NCBI GenBank assembly: GCA_030446715.1
Contig: JAUJMU010000002.1
Span: 12,451 to 76,450, forward strand
DNA: 64,000 bases
Direction of reading: 5' to 3'
Source: Cytophagales bacterium
GTDB taxonomy: Bacteria > Bacteroidota > Bacteroidia > Cytophagales > 172606-1
The notes below the pieces were generated by a model. It did not search any database and had not been told where the DNA came from. It worked only from the letters and a program-made list of their open reading frames with translations. How positions within the stretch are numbered: the first letter of the stretch is position 1; each line of letters begins with the position of its first letter. The translations under genes were made by a program, and so were the position numbers. Of the stretch, positions 36,773 to 46,390 are shown in pieces.

Positions 36773-36810
36773 TGGCAAAAACAAGCCCCTGTCCGGAGGA
36801 TCAGGGGCTG
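36773..36810 (-). terminator. Rho-independent terminator downstream of the 93-residue gene
   Basis: Stem agcccctg (36784-36791) / caggggct (36802-36809) with a 10-nt loop; on the minus strand it is followed by TTGTTTTTG, about 60 bp after the stop of the small gene at 36871. Confidence 0.75.
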
Positions 36811-36870
36811 ATGTCGAATAACGGGCAACTGATAACCAAGAACTACTTAAAACAGTGCCGGGACCGGTGA

Positions 36871-37152
36871 TCAGTAACCTTCCGGCTGCACGGATGCGTC
36901 CAGTTCTTCGACCACGTTCCAACTGCGGTGAAACTCAGTCCAGTTGTCATGGATAATGCTCCGGATGCCGGTTACGGCGGCGTATTCGGGCTCACTGCCG
37001 GTCATGCCGGTAATTACCTCTACCTCGACCAGCACGTGTTTGGAAACCGGGTTCTGGGCATAGGTGATTTCGTAGGTTTTGTTCAGGACGGAAATGAATC
37101 CACCGGAACCAAGTCCGGTCAAGGTCCCTTTCAGATGCGCTTTTGCTTTCAT
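36871..37152 (-). CDS. Small conserved-looking protein, unknown function
   Basis: 93 residues, mixed alpha/beta: MKAKAHLKGTLTGLGSGGFISVLNKTYEITYAQNP then VEVEVITGMTGSEPEYAAV and a C-terminal helix. No signal peptide or known motif is recognised. It lies 18 bp downstream of the DEAD-box helicase on the same strand and shares its transcription unit, ending at a terminator. Confidence 0.65.
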   Translation of the reverse strand: MKAKAHLKGTLTGLGSGGFISVLNKTYEITYAQNPVSKHVLVEVEVITGMTGSEPEYAAVTGIRSIIHDNWTEFHRSWNVVEELDASVQPEGY

Positions 37153-37170
37153 ACTCTTCTTTTATGTAAT

Positions 37171-38439
37171 CTAACGTGAATTAGCTCTTCTTCTACCCGA
37201 CCAGCTGCTGCCCGCAGCTTTCGGAGCCTGTGAGGAGGCCCGGTTGCCCGATTGTCCACGGTTGCCCGGCTGCGGTTTGGCAGCTGGCGGAGCCGGATTG
37301 TTTCCGGCCGGATACGGATGGTCCGTGCTGACCGGCAGCGTTTTGGAGATCAGCTTGTTGATCAGCTTCAGGTAATCCCGCTCTTCTGCATCGCAGAACG
37401 AAAGGGCAATTCCGCTGGAACCCGCCCGGCCCGTACGACCAATCCGGTGTACGTAGGTTTCGGGCTCGTTGGGAATCTCGTAATTGATCACGTGCGAAAG
37501 CTCCTCGATGTCAATGCCCCTTGCGGCAATATCCGTAGCCACCAGTACGCGGATCTGCCCTGCCTTGAAGCTGGCCAGGGCCCGCTGGCGGGCATTCTGC
37601 GACTTGTCGCCGTGAATGGCATCGGCGGTAATGCCGGACTTGTTGAGGTCCTTGGCTACGCGGTCGGCACCGTGCTTGGTGCGGGTAAACACCAGGGCGG
37701 CCGGAATAGACTTTTCCTTCAGCAGGTGAATCAGCAGGGCTTTCTTGTCGGTTTTATCCACCAGGTAAACCAGTTGCGATACCTTTTCGGCGGTGGAAGA
37801 AACCGGCGTAACCTCCACATGCACGGGGTCGCGGAGGATGGTACCCGCCAGTTTTTCAATTTCAGACGGCATGGTTGCCGAAAAGAACAGCGACTGCCGT
37901 TTGGCGGGCAGTTTGGCAATCAGTTTCTTGATGTCGTGGATAAAGCCCATGTCCAGCATGCGGTCGGCCTCGTCGAGCACAAACATTTCAATGTTGCGGA
38001 GGCTGATAAATCCCTGATTCATCAGGTCAAGCAGACGACCCGGAGTGGCAATCAGCACATCCACCCCCTGCCGGAGGGCAGTGGTCTGGGCGTGCTGCGA
38101 TACGCCACCAAAAACGACGGTGTGGCGGATGCGGGTGTTTCTGCCGTAAGCGGCAAAACTTTCGCCGATCTGAATGGCCAGTTCGCGGGTAGGTGTGACG
38201 ACCAGCGCCCTGATTGGCCGGGGACCGTTGCCGGAACCGGCTGCCGTGTGGAGCATCTGGATGATGGGAATGGCGAAAGCCGCCGTTTTACCGGTACCCG
38301 TCTGGGCACAGCCGAGCAGGTCGCGGCCTTCCAGCAGTACGGGAATGGCTCTTTGCTGAATAGGCGTAGGGGTAGTATATCCCTCATCCGTAAGGGCACG
38401 GAGAATGGGATCAATCAATTGTAAATTCTGAAAAGACAT
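37171..38439 (-). CDS. DEAD-box RNA helicase (RhlE-like)
   Basis: 422 residues. All DEAD-box motifs are intact: [36 protein letters not shown] (Q motif and I), [31 protein letters not shown] (DEAD), [62 protein letters not shown]. The tail (~380-422) is a Gly/Pro/Gln/Ser basic low-complexity extension ending SGRRRANSR, typical of RhlE RNA-binding tails. Cytosolic RNA unwinding, often cold- or ribosome-related. A candidate -7 box ~220 nt upstream implies a long 5' leader. Confidence 0.92.
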   Translation of the reverse strand: MSFQNLQLIDPILRALTDEGYTTPTPIQQRAIPVLLEGRDLLGCAQTGTGKTAAFAIPIIQMLHTAAGSGNGPRPIRALVVTPTRELAIQIGESFAAYGRNTRIRHTVVFGGVSQHAQTTALRQGVDVLIATPGRLLDLMNQGFISLRNIEMFVLDEADRMLDMGFIHDIKKLIAKLPAKRQSLFFSATMPSEIEKLAGTILRDPVHVEVTPVSSTAEKVSQLVYLVDKTDKKALLIHLLKEKSIPAALVFTRTKHGADRVAKDLNKSGITADAIHGDKSQNARQRALASFKAGQIRVLVATDIAARGIDIEELSHVINYEIPNEPETYVHRIGRTGRAGSSGIALSFCDAEERDYLKLINKLISKTLPVSTDHPYPAGNNPAPPAAKPQPGNRGQSGNRASSQAPKAAGSSWSGRRRANSR

Positions 38440-39016
38440 AAAGGAAAACAGATTTTGAATTATGGGTTTTAAATTCTGAATGAAAATGACATCGCTTTGA
38501 AGCTGAATGGCTGATCATCTGTCATTCAAAATGTATCATTTGCGTCGGCCCAACAGGTGTTGAAGCTTAAAAAGACGGGCTAACGATATCCGGTTCTATA
38601 TGCAGAAGAGGCAGAGAGAGGAGGAAAAATTAGCCGGTGGTTTAAACCGCGTCCAATTGCAAAGGTACTCATTTTTATTTGGAACCGGGGAAATCCCTTT
38701 AAAGTTCAATTTTCCGTTTTTTGTGCAAACAAATTTCCGGGCTCCTACCGATAACAGGCGCACATGCCGGACACCGGCACCGGCCGGACGGTAAGGGGAA
38801 TGTTGGTAATGTCTCTATCAGGTCCGGTGCTGTTTCTCATGTTCCAACCACGGCCAGTATGTGGACGATGGTTTTGACAGTCGGTCTGACGGGTAAAGAC
38901 TACTTTCTGCCACCTCATGGCTTCTATTTTCAGATCCGCCTTGCATAATCCGGTGAAAATTCCGCATCTTAAGGCGGCCCCCGGGCTGAACAAACCCTAA
39001 CCTATTCCTACACCGC
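38440..39016. other. Intergenic region, possible long leader of the helicase gene
   Basis: About 577 bp between divergent genes. The only recognisable signal is the minus-strand TACCTTTG box at 38660-38667. No reading frame or repeat of note was seen. Confidence 0.5.
38660..38667 (-). promoter_or_regulatory. Candidate -7 box for the DEAD-box helicase
   Basis: TACCTTTG on the minus strand fits TAnnTTTG exactly. No good TTG is at the -33 position. If used, the helicase mRNA would carry a leader of about 210 nt. Confidence 0.4.
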
Positions 39017-40384
39017 ATGGATGCTTTCAACATCAACCGCCGCCGTTTCCTGCACGGCGCATCAGCCTCACTGGCCCTTTCCACTTTTGGTCTGCCGGGT
39101 CTTGATTTTGTCAATCCGCCCAAGCCCTACCGGGTGGCCCTGATCGGCACGGGCTGGTACGGCAAAAGTGATCTGTTCCGGCTGCTCCAGGTGGCGCCGG
39201 CAGAAGTGGCAGCCCTCTCCGATCCGGATCAAAATATATTGCAGGCCGCGGCCAGACTGGTGAGCGGGCGGCAGAAGTCCGGCAAAACACCCCGCCTCTA
39301 CACCGACCACCGGAAATTATTAGCCGAAAACAAACTGGATATCGTCATCATCGGTTCGCCGGACCACTGGCACGCCCTCCAGACCATCGACGCCCTCAAG
39401 GCGGGGTCGCATGTATGTACAGAAACCGACCAGCGTGGACGTGATGGAAGGTGAAGCAATGGTAGCCGCCGCCCGGAAATACAACCGGGTGGTGCAGGTG
39501 GGTACCCAGCGCAAAAGCACGCCGCACCTGATTGACGCCAAAAAGAACATTGTGGATGCGGGTCTGCTGGGGAAAGTGTCGCACGTGGAGATGTGCTGCT
39601 ATTTTCACATGCGGGCCAACGGCAATCCGCCGGTCGAACCGGTACCGGCTTTCTTTGATTACGATATGTGGACCGGCCTCGCTCCGCTGCGTCCCTACGA
39701 CGGCCTGCCCCACATCCGGTGGTGGCGTACCTTCATGGAATACGGCAACGGCATCATGGGCGATATGTGTGTGCACATGTTTGACACGGTCCGCTGGATG
39801 ATGGGCCTCGGCTGGCCGAAGCGGATCAGTTCCACCGGCGGCATCTACGTGCAGAAGGATGGCAAATCAAACATAGCCGACACCCAGTCGGCGGTATTCG
39901 AATACGACGGACTCAACTGCGTATGGCAGCACCGTTCGTGGGGGACGCCAGCCAATCCGGAGTACCCGTGGTCGTTTACCCTCTTCGGGGAAAAAGGCAC
40001 CCTGACCGGCAGCACGATGCAGTATGACTTTATTCCGATGGACAAAGCCGGCCAGAAGATCCACAAGGATGTCGTGTACGAGAAGGAAAAATACCCTGAA
40101 GATCTTAAAGAGGAAAAGATTGAACTGAACGCGGCACCGGCTACCCGGCTGCACATGCTGGACTTCCTCGCCGCCATCGGGCAGGAAGCCGGCCGGTGGC
40201 TGACATTGAAGAAGGTCACATCTCCACGGCAAGCTGCATCCTTGCCAATTTGTCCATGCAAACGGGCCGGCCACTGGTGTACGACCCGCAGAAGCGTATT
40301 ATCGTGGATGATTCAGAGGCGACCGGGCTGCTTCAGCGGCCTTACCGCCAGCCGTGGGAACATCCCCTGCCGGACCGGGTGTAG
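39017..40384 (+). pseudogene. GFO/IDH/MocA family oxidoreductase, frameshifted twice
   Basis: About 455 residues when repaired. It begins with a twin-arginine signal (NRRRFLHGASASLALSTFGL), then the NAD-binding RVALIGTGWYGKSDLFRLL and the family hallmark VYVQKPTSVDVMEGEAMVAAARKYNRVVQVGTQRKS (EKP-equivalent Lys). The frame breaks at 39411-39418 (a GT unit seems missing in catgtatgta) and again at GGG 40179-40181 (one G short). Repair of the second gives AIGAGSRPVADIEEGHISTASCILANLSMQTGRPLVYD, a typical continuation, ending at TAG 40382-40384. Exported sugar or cyclitol dehydrogenase-like enzyme; may be inactive or misread. Confidence 0.85.
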
Positions 40385-40481
40385 GGTGGGAGTTGATCGT
40401 TATTGGTTATTCGTTGTTCGATTTTGCCGCCAGCATGAGCCTTGTGGCAGCGTGGGGGAAGTCTGGTTATTCAGGGGAAAT

Positions 40482-40557
40482 GTAATTCGTAATTCGTAAT
40501 TCGTAATTCGTAATTCGTAATTCGTAATTCGTAATTCGTAATTCGTAATTCGTAATT
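40482..40557. repeat. GTAATTC heptamer tandem array
   Basis: Ten full copies of gtaattc and one partial, perfect, in intergenic DNA. Related words appear at 15028-15050 and 15256-15285. The reverse strand would translate as NYELRIT repeats, a frequent spurious protein in this phylum, so it is not coding. Confidence 0.93.
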
Positions 40558-40736
40558 GCTTTTCCGCAACCCTGACCGGCCGGTTGCGTTTCAAAACAGC
40601 CCCTGACCGACCATTTTAAGTACCTGAGCAGAAGTAATCAGGCATTTATTTTTCCTGAATACCTGATTCTTCAGCTACTATAAACCGAATAACCCATAAC
40701 CACTTAGTAAACTGATCAGTAAAAAACACGCCGTTG
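40558..40736. other. Intergenic region upstream of the mrp operon
   Basis: Contains a small inverted pair (atcagg ... cctgat, about 40638-40668). No promoter of the TAnnTTTG type was found. Confidence 0.4.
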
Positions 40737-43040
40737 ATGCTCTTAGCTGTACTATCCGGCTTTCTGGTTGCCGCGTCCCTGCTGTTTCCCGGCCGGCCAC
40801 TGAAAGGCAAAGGATCTGTTTTGTTAACCCTGCTGCCGGCGGGTCTTTTCATTTATTTCTGTAGTTTACTGCCGCAGGCAGCCGCCGGGGAAAGGCTTTT
40901 CTTTCACTACCCGTGGGTACCGGCCATGGGCGTCAACTTCGATTTCTGGCTCGACGGACTATCGATGGTTTTTTGCCTGCTCATTACTGGCATCGGCACA
41001 CTGATCTTTTTCTACGCTTCTTCCTACCTGAAGGGCCACCCGTACCTGGACCGGTTTCTGGGCTACCTGAGCATGTTTATGAGTGCCATGCTGGGCCTTG
41101 TGCTGTCTGATAACGTTATCTCCCTCTTTGTCTTCTGGGAACTGACCAGCATTACTTCTTTCTTCCTGATCGGCTTCAACAACGACAGTGAAGCCTCCCG
41201 CAAAAGTTCGATGCTGGCCCTTGCCATTACCGGCGGCGGCGGTTTTTTTCTGATGGCGGGTCTGGTGCTGATGGGTACCGTGGCGGGCAGTTATTCGGTG
41301 CAGGAAATGATTGCGGGCAATGCACTGATGAAGAACCACGCCCTTTACGGTGTAATTTGCTTTCTGGTCTGCGCCGGAGCTTTCACCAAGTCAGCGCAGT
41401 TTCCGTTTCACTTCTGGCTGCCCGGTGCCATGAAAGCACCCACGCCGGTGTCGGCTTACCTCCACTCGGCGACGATGGTAAAGGCGGGGGTGTATCTGCT
41501 GGCAAGGCTTACGCCGGTGCTGGGCAACCATCCGTACTGGAGCCTTACGCTGATGATTACCGGCGGCTTCACCATGGTGTACGCAGCGGTCCACTCCCTG
41601 TTCCGCACCGACCTGAAAAGCATCCTTGCCTACTCCACCATCTCGGCGCTGGGCATGCTGGTTTTCCTGATCGGGGTCGGTACGGGCGAAGCCTTTACGG
41701 CCATGGCCGTGTTTGTGCTGGTCCATGCCCTGTACAAGGCCTCTCTCTTCCTGGTCACCGGCGTGATTGACCACGAAACCGGCATCCGCGACGTTACCCG
41801 GCTGTCCGGGTTGCAGAAGGTGCTGCTTCCGGTGGCGGTGGCCGGGGTCCTGGCGGCCCTTTCCGGCGGCGGCATTCCCCTTACTTTCGGCTTTATCGGC
41901 AAAGACCTGATCTACGAAGCGACGATGCGGGCCGGTAACGCCGGTTTATTAACCGCCGCCGCCCTGCTCACCAATATTCTGCTGCTGTACGCCGGTTTTG
42001 TGGCTGGTATCAAGCCTTTTACCGGCAGGCTGTCTGAAGCTTTTCAGGACGTACACCTGCCTCCCCTGTCCATGTGGCTGCCTCCGCTCCTGCTGGCGGT
42101 GGCCGGCGTGGTGCTGGGACTGTTTCCGGGGGTGCTGGATGTGCCGGTGGTGGGGCCGGTGGTTACGGCCATGCAGGGCACCGCGGAAGGCATTCACCTC
42201 CATATCTGGCACGGGTTTAACTTTACCCTGCTGCTGAGTGCGGTTACCCTGGTGGCGGGGGTTGGATTTTACCTGCTCCGCAAACCAACGCACAAAGCCG
42301 AACTGACCATTGGCCGACTCGGATTCATCTCCCCGCAGCGGCTGATTACCGGAGCCGCCCGGGGCGTTATCCGTTTCTCGGACTGGTTCACGATTCTGTT
42401 TCAGAACGGTTATCTGCGGGTGTACCTGCAGTACATTGTCCTGTTTCTGACGGTGCTGCTGGGCATCCGGTATTTGGGTGAAGGACGGCCCGAAATCAGC
42501 GTTTCCCAGTTTTCCGAAATTACAGTGTACGAAGGCGTAGTATCCGGGGTGATCCTGCTGGCTATTCTGGTGACGATTTTAACTTCCTCGCGTCTGACGG
42601 CAATCGCTTCCCTGAGTGTGGTCGGGTATTGCATCTGTCTGCTGTTTGTGTTTTACAGCGCCCCTGACCTGGCCATGACGCAGTTTACCATTGATACGCT
42701 TACGGTGGTGCTGTTTGTGCTGGTGCTGTTCAAACTGCCGGCATTCACAAAGATCAGCACCACGGCCGTCAAGGTCAGGGACATGGTGATGGCCGTTGCG
42801 TTCGGCACCCTGATCACGATTATTGCCCTTGAGGTGCTGGAGGAACCAGTCAACAAGGAAATCAGCCGGTATTACGCCGAGAATGCCTACGTGCTGGCAA
42901 AAGGAAAAAATGTAGTGAACGTGATCCTGGTTGATTTCCGGGGACTGGATACGATGGTAGAAATTACAGTGCTGACCATCGCGGCCATCGGTGTCTTCAG
43001 TCTGCTGAAGTTAAAGATCAACCCGGCAGAGAAGGAATAA
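40737..43040 (+). CDS. mnhA: Mrp Na+/H+ antiporter subunit A
   Basis: 767 residues from the ATG at 40737 (an adjacent TTG at 40734 is not preferred). Largest proton-translocating subunit, homologous to NuoL, with about 20 transmembrane helices. Key pieces: VFWELTSITSFFLIGFNNDS (conserved Glu), AGAFTKSAQFPFHFWLPGAMKAPTPVSAYLHSATMVKAGVYLLARL (the Lys/His ion path), FRTDLKSILAYSTISALG, and the C-terminal MrpA-specific DUF/MrpB-like segment (YSAPDLAMTQFTIDTLTVVLFVLVLFKLP). The operon order A-B-C-D-E-F-G is complete. The complex exports Na+ for H+, giving alkali and salt tolerance. Confidence 0.95.
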   Translation: MLLAVLSGFLVAASLLFPGRPLKGKGSVLLTLLPAGLFIYFCSLLPQAAAGERLFFHYPWVPAMGVNFDFWLDGLSMVFCLLITGIGTLIFFYASSYLKGHPYLDRFLGYLSMFMSAMLGLVLSDNVISLFVFWELTSITSFFLIGFNNDSEASRKSSMLALAITGGGGFFLMAGLVLMGTVAGSYSVQEMIAGNALMKNHALYGVICFLVCAGAFTKSAQFPFHFWLPGAMKAPTPVSAYLHSATMVKAGVYLLARLTPVLGNHPYWSLTLMITGGFTMVYAAVHSLFRTDLKSILAYSTISALGMLVFLIGVGTGEAFTAMAVFVLVHALYKASLFLVTGVIDHETGIRDVTRLSGLQKVLLPVAVAGVLAALSGGGIPLTFGFIGKDLIYEATMRAGNAGLLTAAALLTNILLLYAGFVAGIKPFTGRLSEAFQDVHLPPLSMWLPPLLLAVAGVVLGLFPGVLDVPVVGPVVTAMQGTAEGIHLHIWHGFNFTLLLSAVTLVAGVGFYLLRKPTHKAELTIGRLGFISPQRLITGAARGVIRFSDWFTILFQNGYLRVYLQYIVLFLTVLLGIRYLGEGRPEISVSQFSEITVYEGVVSGVILLAILVTILTSSRLTAIASLSVVGYCICLLFVFYSAPDLAMTQFTIDTLTVVLFVLVLFKLPAFTKISTTAVKVRDMVMAVAFGTLITIIALEVLEEPVNKEISRYYAENAYVLAKGKNVVNVILVDFRGLDTMVEITVLTIAAIGVFSLLKLKINPAEKE

Positions 43041-43147
43041 ATTGTTGAATTGTCAAATGGCTATATGGTTGTATGGCTACATGGGTGGATGGCTGAGGGG
43101 TGGATGGTTTATAAAAGAAAAAATTCAACAATACAGCCATTATAGTT
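43041..43147. repeat. Imperfect hairpin with ATGG words between mnhA and mnhB
   Basis: attgttgaatt (43041-43051) and aattcaacaat (43125-43135) are perfect 11-bp inverted arms; the interior is built of ggctatatgg/ggatggctg words. It separates two genes that are usually adjacent in mrp operons. Confidence 0.6.
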
Positions 43148-43570
43148 ATGAAAACAATCATCCTGAAAACGGCTTCCAGGTACCTGTTGCCGCTGTTGCT
43201 TTTGTTCTCCGTTTTTATCCTGCTGCGGGGCCACTACCTGCCGGGAGGTGGTTTTGTGGGTGGGCTGGTGGCGGCCATTTCCTTTGTGTTGCACGCCTTT
43301 GCCAATGGTCTGAGCAATACCCGCCTGTTGCTGAAATACCATCCGCGGATATTGATCCCTATCGGGCTGGGCCTTTCCCTGCTCAGTGGTTTCGTCCCGA
43401 TGCTGTTCGGTGAGCCGTTCATGAAAGGGCTTTGGTTTCCGGAGCCGCTCCCGGTAATCGGCATGGTGGGTTCGGCGCTTTTCTTCGACATTGGTGTCTA
43501 CTTTGTCGTGATCGGCGTTACGCTCACGATTCTCTTCACCATTTCCGAAACTACGCAACTGGAAGAATGA
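43148..43570 (+). CDS. mnhB: Mrp Na+/H+ antiporter subunit B
   Basis: 140 residues, four transmembrane helices. MnhB signatures: [30 protein letters not shown] and [22 protein letters not shown]. Integral inner-membrane subunit of the Mrp complex, in the canonical second position, 107 bp after mnhA with repeat DNA between. Confidence 0.95.
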   Translation: MKTIILKTASRYLLPLLLLFSVFILLRGHYLPGGGFVGGLVAAISFVLHAFANGLSNTRLLLKYHPRILIPIGLGLSLLSGFVPMLFGEPFMKGLWFPEPLPVIGMVGSALFFDIGVYFVVIGVTLTILFTISETTQLEE

Positions 43571-43597
43571 CTGAAGGATTGAAGGATTGAATTACCA

Positions 43598-43692
43598 AAC
43601 TGATTCAGGCGTCCACGCCTGAATGAACCGGGTTTCTGATTCCCCTGAGATTCAAGCGTGGACGCCTGAATCAGTTGGACGCTTGAATCAGT
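43598..43692. repeat. 27-bp inverted repeat between mnhB and mnhC
   Basis: Arms 43598-43624 and 43650-43676 (core caggcgtccacgcctg / attcaagcgtggacgcctga) are reverse complements with one mismatch; a third partial copy of the outer half (ggacgcttgaatcagtt) follows to 43692. The loop is ~25 nt. No T-tract. Confidence 0.85.
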
Positions 43693-43757
43693 TACAAACA
43701 GCAAATATGACTGTAAACGAATGAACATCAGCTGATACCCAATAACCACCCACTCCA

Positions 43758-44111
43758 ATGGAGGTAATCTTAGCCATACTGATCGGGGTTTTGTATGCGG
43801 CAGGCATCTACATGATGGTGAGGCGCAGCCTGGTGAAACTGCTGATCGGCCTGATCCTGCTGGGCAACGGCGCCAATATGCTCATCTTCCTGCTCGGCCG
43901 GATCACCAAGGGCAGTCCGCCGGTCATTCCGGAGGACGCCAGCGTGTTTGCGGAAGTTTACGCCGACCCGATCCCCCAGGCGCTGATTCTGACGGCCATC
44001 GTGATCAGTTTCGGCCTGCAGGCTTTTGCCATCATTCTGCTCAAGCAGGTCTACATTGTAAATGCATCCGATGATCTGGATGACCTGAACCCAATCGAAG
44101 AAGAAATATGA
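43758..44111 (+). CDS. mnhC: Mrp Na+/H+ antiporter subunit C
   Basis: 117 residues, three transmembrane helices, homologous to NuoK: YMMVRRSLVKLLIGLILLGNGANMLIFLLGRI, then the conserved DPIPQALILTAIVISFGLQAFAIILLKQ. Its stop overlaps the mnhD start (ATGA at 44108-44111), a sign of translational coupling. Confidence 0.95.
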   Translation: MEVILAILIGVLYAAGIYMMVRRSLVKLLIGLILLGNGANMLIFLLGRITKGSPPVIPEDASVFAEVYADPIPQALILTAIVISFGLQAFAIILLKQVYIVNASDDLDDLNPIEEEI

Positions 44112-45628
44112 CCGATAACCATATCGTACTACCTGTCATTACTCACCTGTTTACTGCGGTCGTACTGATATTCTTCTGGAAAAAAACGCGCATCAACCGC
44201 ATCATCAGCGTGGTCGCCAACAGCATCCTGGTGATCAGCAGCTTTGTGCTGTTTACCAGGACCTGGAACGCAGGCGTATTTACCATGCAGGCCGGCAACT
44301 GGCCGGCTCCGTTCGGGATCACGTTCGTAGCCGACGTATTCAGCAGTACGATGGTCTTGCTGACCAGTTTATCGGGCATGGCAGTCAGCATGTATTCGGC
44401 GGTGGGCGTGAGCAAGGCCCGGATGAAGTTCGGTTATTTTCCACTCCTGCACTTTCTGCTGATGGGCCTCAACGGCGCTTTCCTGACCGGCGATATTTTC
44501 AACCTGTATGTCTGGTTCGAAATCATCATCATTTCTTCTTTCGTGCTGATGACGCTGGGCGGCCGTAAACCGCAGATCGAAGGGGGCATCAAATACGTAG
44601 CCGCCAACCTGATGGCTTCAGTGATTTTTCTCACTGGTATCGCCATCCTGTATGGTCTTACGGGCAGTCTGAATATGGCCGACCTTTCGCGTAAAGTTGC
44701 CCTGATTCCCAACCGCCACCTGATCAACATCACTGCCCTGCTCTTTCTGGTGGGATTCGGCATCAAGTCGGCCGTTTTTCCGCTGTTCCTGTGGCTGCCC
44801 TCGTCGTACCATACGCCGCCCTCGGCCATTGCGGCTGTTTTCGGCGGTCTGCTCACCAAAGTGGGCGTCTACGCCCTGCTTCGGGTGTTTACGCTGATTT
44901 TCGTGCCCGACGATTTCATTGCCTTTACCCTGATGGCGGTGGCTACTGCCACGCTGCTGACCGGTGCATTCGGGGCCATCATTCAGAAAGACATCCGCCG
45001 GATCCTTTCCTACCTGATTGTGTGCCACGTGGGTTACATGGTGGCGGGGCTGGGCCTGTTTACCGAAACCGCCCTGACCGGCTCCCTGTTTTACCTGATC
45101 CACGACATTATGGTCAAAACCAACCTGTTTCTGGTAAGCGGCCTGATCTACAAGATAAAAGGCACGATCAAACTGGAACAGGCCGGCAGCCTTTACGCCG
45201 CTTACCCCAAATTATCGCTGCTGATGGCGTTGGTGCTCTTTTCGATGGTGGGCGTACCTCCCTTATCGGGTTTCTGGCCGAAAATCTACCTTTTTCAGGC
45301 TGCCTTTGCCGCCCATTCGTATACAGTGATCGGGGCCATCATTGTGGCCAGTTTTTTCACTTTGTACATCACGGCCAAACTTTGGGCCGAGGTTTTCTGG
45401 AAGGATGTACCGACCGGGGTGGCCCGGCACAGTGATCTGTACAACCGGATGAACCACTACGGCAAGGCCCTGCTGGTAACGCCGGTGATCCTGCTGGCTA
45501 TCGTGACGCTTTACATTGGTCTGGGTGCCGAAAATATTGCCCGGGTTTCGGTCCATATTGCGCAGGAACTGATGGACCCGTCGCCGTACATCAATGCAGT
45601 GCTGGGTGAAGTTGTCCTGGAGCCGTAA
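44108..45628 (+). CDS. mnhD: Mrp Na+/H+ antiporter subunit D
   Basis: 506 residues, about 14 transmembrane helices, homologous to NuoN/NuoM. Visible blocks: LTGDIFNLYVWFEIIIISSFVLMTLG (conserved Glu), FGIKSAVFPLFLWLPSSYHTPPSAIAAVFGGLLTKVGVYALLR (Lys path), QKDIRRILSYLIVCHVGYMVAGLGL and VGVPPLSGFWPKIYLFQAAF. Second proton-translocating subunit of the Mrp complex, immediately downstream of mnhC. Confidence 0.95.
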   Translation: MTDNHIVLPVITHLFTAVVLIFFWKKTRINRIISVVANSILVISSFVLFTRTWNAGVFTMQAGNWPAPFGITFVADVFSSTMVLLTSLSGMAVSMYSAVGVSKARMKFGYFPLLHFLLMGLNGAFLTGDIFNLYVWFEIIIISSFVLMTLGGRKPQIEGGIKYVAANLMASVIFLTGIAILYGLTGSLNMADLSRKVALIPNRHLINITALLFLVGFGIKSAVFPLFLWLPSSYHTPPSAIAAVFGGLLTKVGVYALLRVFTLIFVPDDFIAFTLMAVATATLLTGAFGAIIQKDIRRILSYLIVCHVGYMVAGLGLFTETALTGSLFYLIHDIMVKTNLFLVSGLIYKIKGTIKLEQAGSLYAAYPKLSLLMALVLFSMVGVPPLSGFWPKIYLFQAAFAAHSYTVIGAIIVASFFTLYITAKLWAEVFWKDVPTGVARHSDLYNRMNHYGKALLVTPVILLAIVTLYIGLGAENIARVSVHIAQELMDPSPYINAVLGEVVLEP

Positions 45629-45641
45629 CCGGAAAAGAATT

Positions 45642-46118
45642 ATGAAGAAGAAATTCCTGATGAACCTGCTGCTCACCTTCGTGTGGGTTGCCCTTACGGG
45701 TCAGTTCAAGCTGATCAACTTCTTTTTCGGCTTTGTGCTCAGTTTTCTGCTCTTGTGGGCCATCACCCGCAACCGGGCAGACCGCCAGTACTTTAACCGC
45801 ATTCCGCGCATCATCAGCTTTATCTTTTACTTCCTCTGCGAATTGCTGAAGGCAAACCTGCAGGTGGCCTTTGACGTGATCACGCCCAGATTTTACATGA
45901 AGCCGGGCATTATCCGGATTCCACTCAGCGCCACGACGGACCTTGAAATCACGCTGCTGGCCAACCTGATTTCGCTCACGCCCGGCTCCCTGAGCATTGA
46001 TGTTTCGGAGGATAAAAAGGTGCTGTACGTTCATGCCATGTACATCCGGGACAAAGACCAGTACATTGACCAGATCAAAAGTGGCTTTGAAAGAAAATTA
46101 TTAGACATACTGCGGTGA
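45642..46118 (+). CDS. mnhE: Mrp Na+/H+ antiporter subunit E
   Basis: 158 residues from the ATG at 45642 ([20 protein letters not shown]); a longer start would overlap mnhD. Two transmembrane segments and the MnhE cytoplasmic domain with [29 protein letters not shown]. Stop overlaps the GTG start of mnhF. Confidence 0.94.
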   Translation: MKKKFLMNLLLTFVWVALTGQFKLINFFFGFVLSFLLLWAITRNRADRQYFNRIPRIISFIFYFLCELLKANLQVAFDVITPRFYMKPGIIRIPLSATTDLEITLLANLISLTPGSLSIDVSEDKKVLYVHAMYIRDKDQYIDQIKSGFERKLLDILR

Positions 46119-46390
46119 GCCTGTTCGACTTCTACTACTATTTCATTCTGCCCGTGCTGAGCCTCTCCGTGCTGCTGGTATTCGTGCGGTTCGTGAAAGG
46201 GCCGGGAATTGTGGACCGCGTGGTCGCCCTCGACCTGCTGATTACCATCGGCATCGGCATCATTGCGGTTTACAGCGTCCTGACCGGGCAGTCTACCTTT
46301 CTGGACATTGCCATGATTCTGGCCCTGATCGCCTTCCTGGGCACGGTGGCCTTTTCGTATTACCTTGAAAAAAGAGAAAAAAATGGTTGA
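46115..46390 (+). CDS. mnhF: Mrp Na+/H+ antiporter subunit F
   Basis: 91 residues from a GTG start that overlaps the mnhE stop by 4 bp. Three transmembrane helices with the family core RFVKGPGIVDRVVALDLLITIGIGIIAVYSVLTGQSTFLDIAMILALIAFLGTVAF. Confidence 0.94.
   Translation: MSLFDFYYYFILPVLSLSVLLVFVRFVKGPGIVDRVVALDLLITIGIGIIAVYSVLTGQSTFLDIAMILALIAFLGTVAFSYYLEKREKNG

Noticed and set aside
40482-40557. Possible CRISPR array
   Set aside because: The repeat unit is seven bases with no spacers.
40400-40594. Minus-strand frame with NYELRIT repeats
   Set aside because: It is only the translation of the GTAATTC heptamer array, a known type of false gene.
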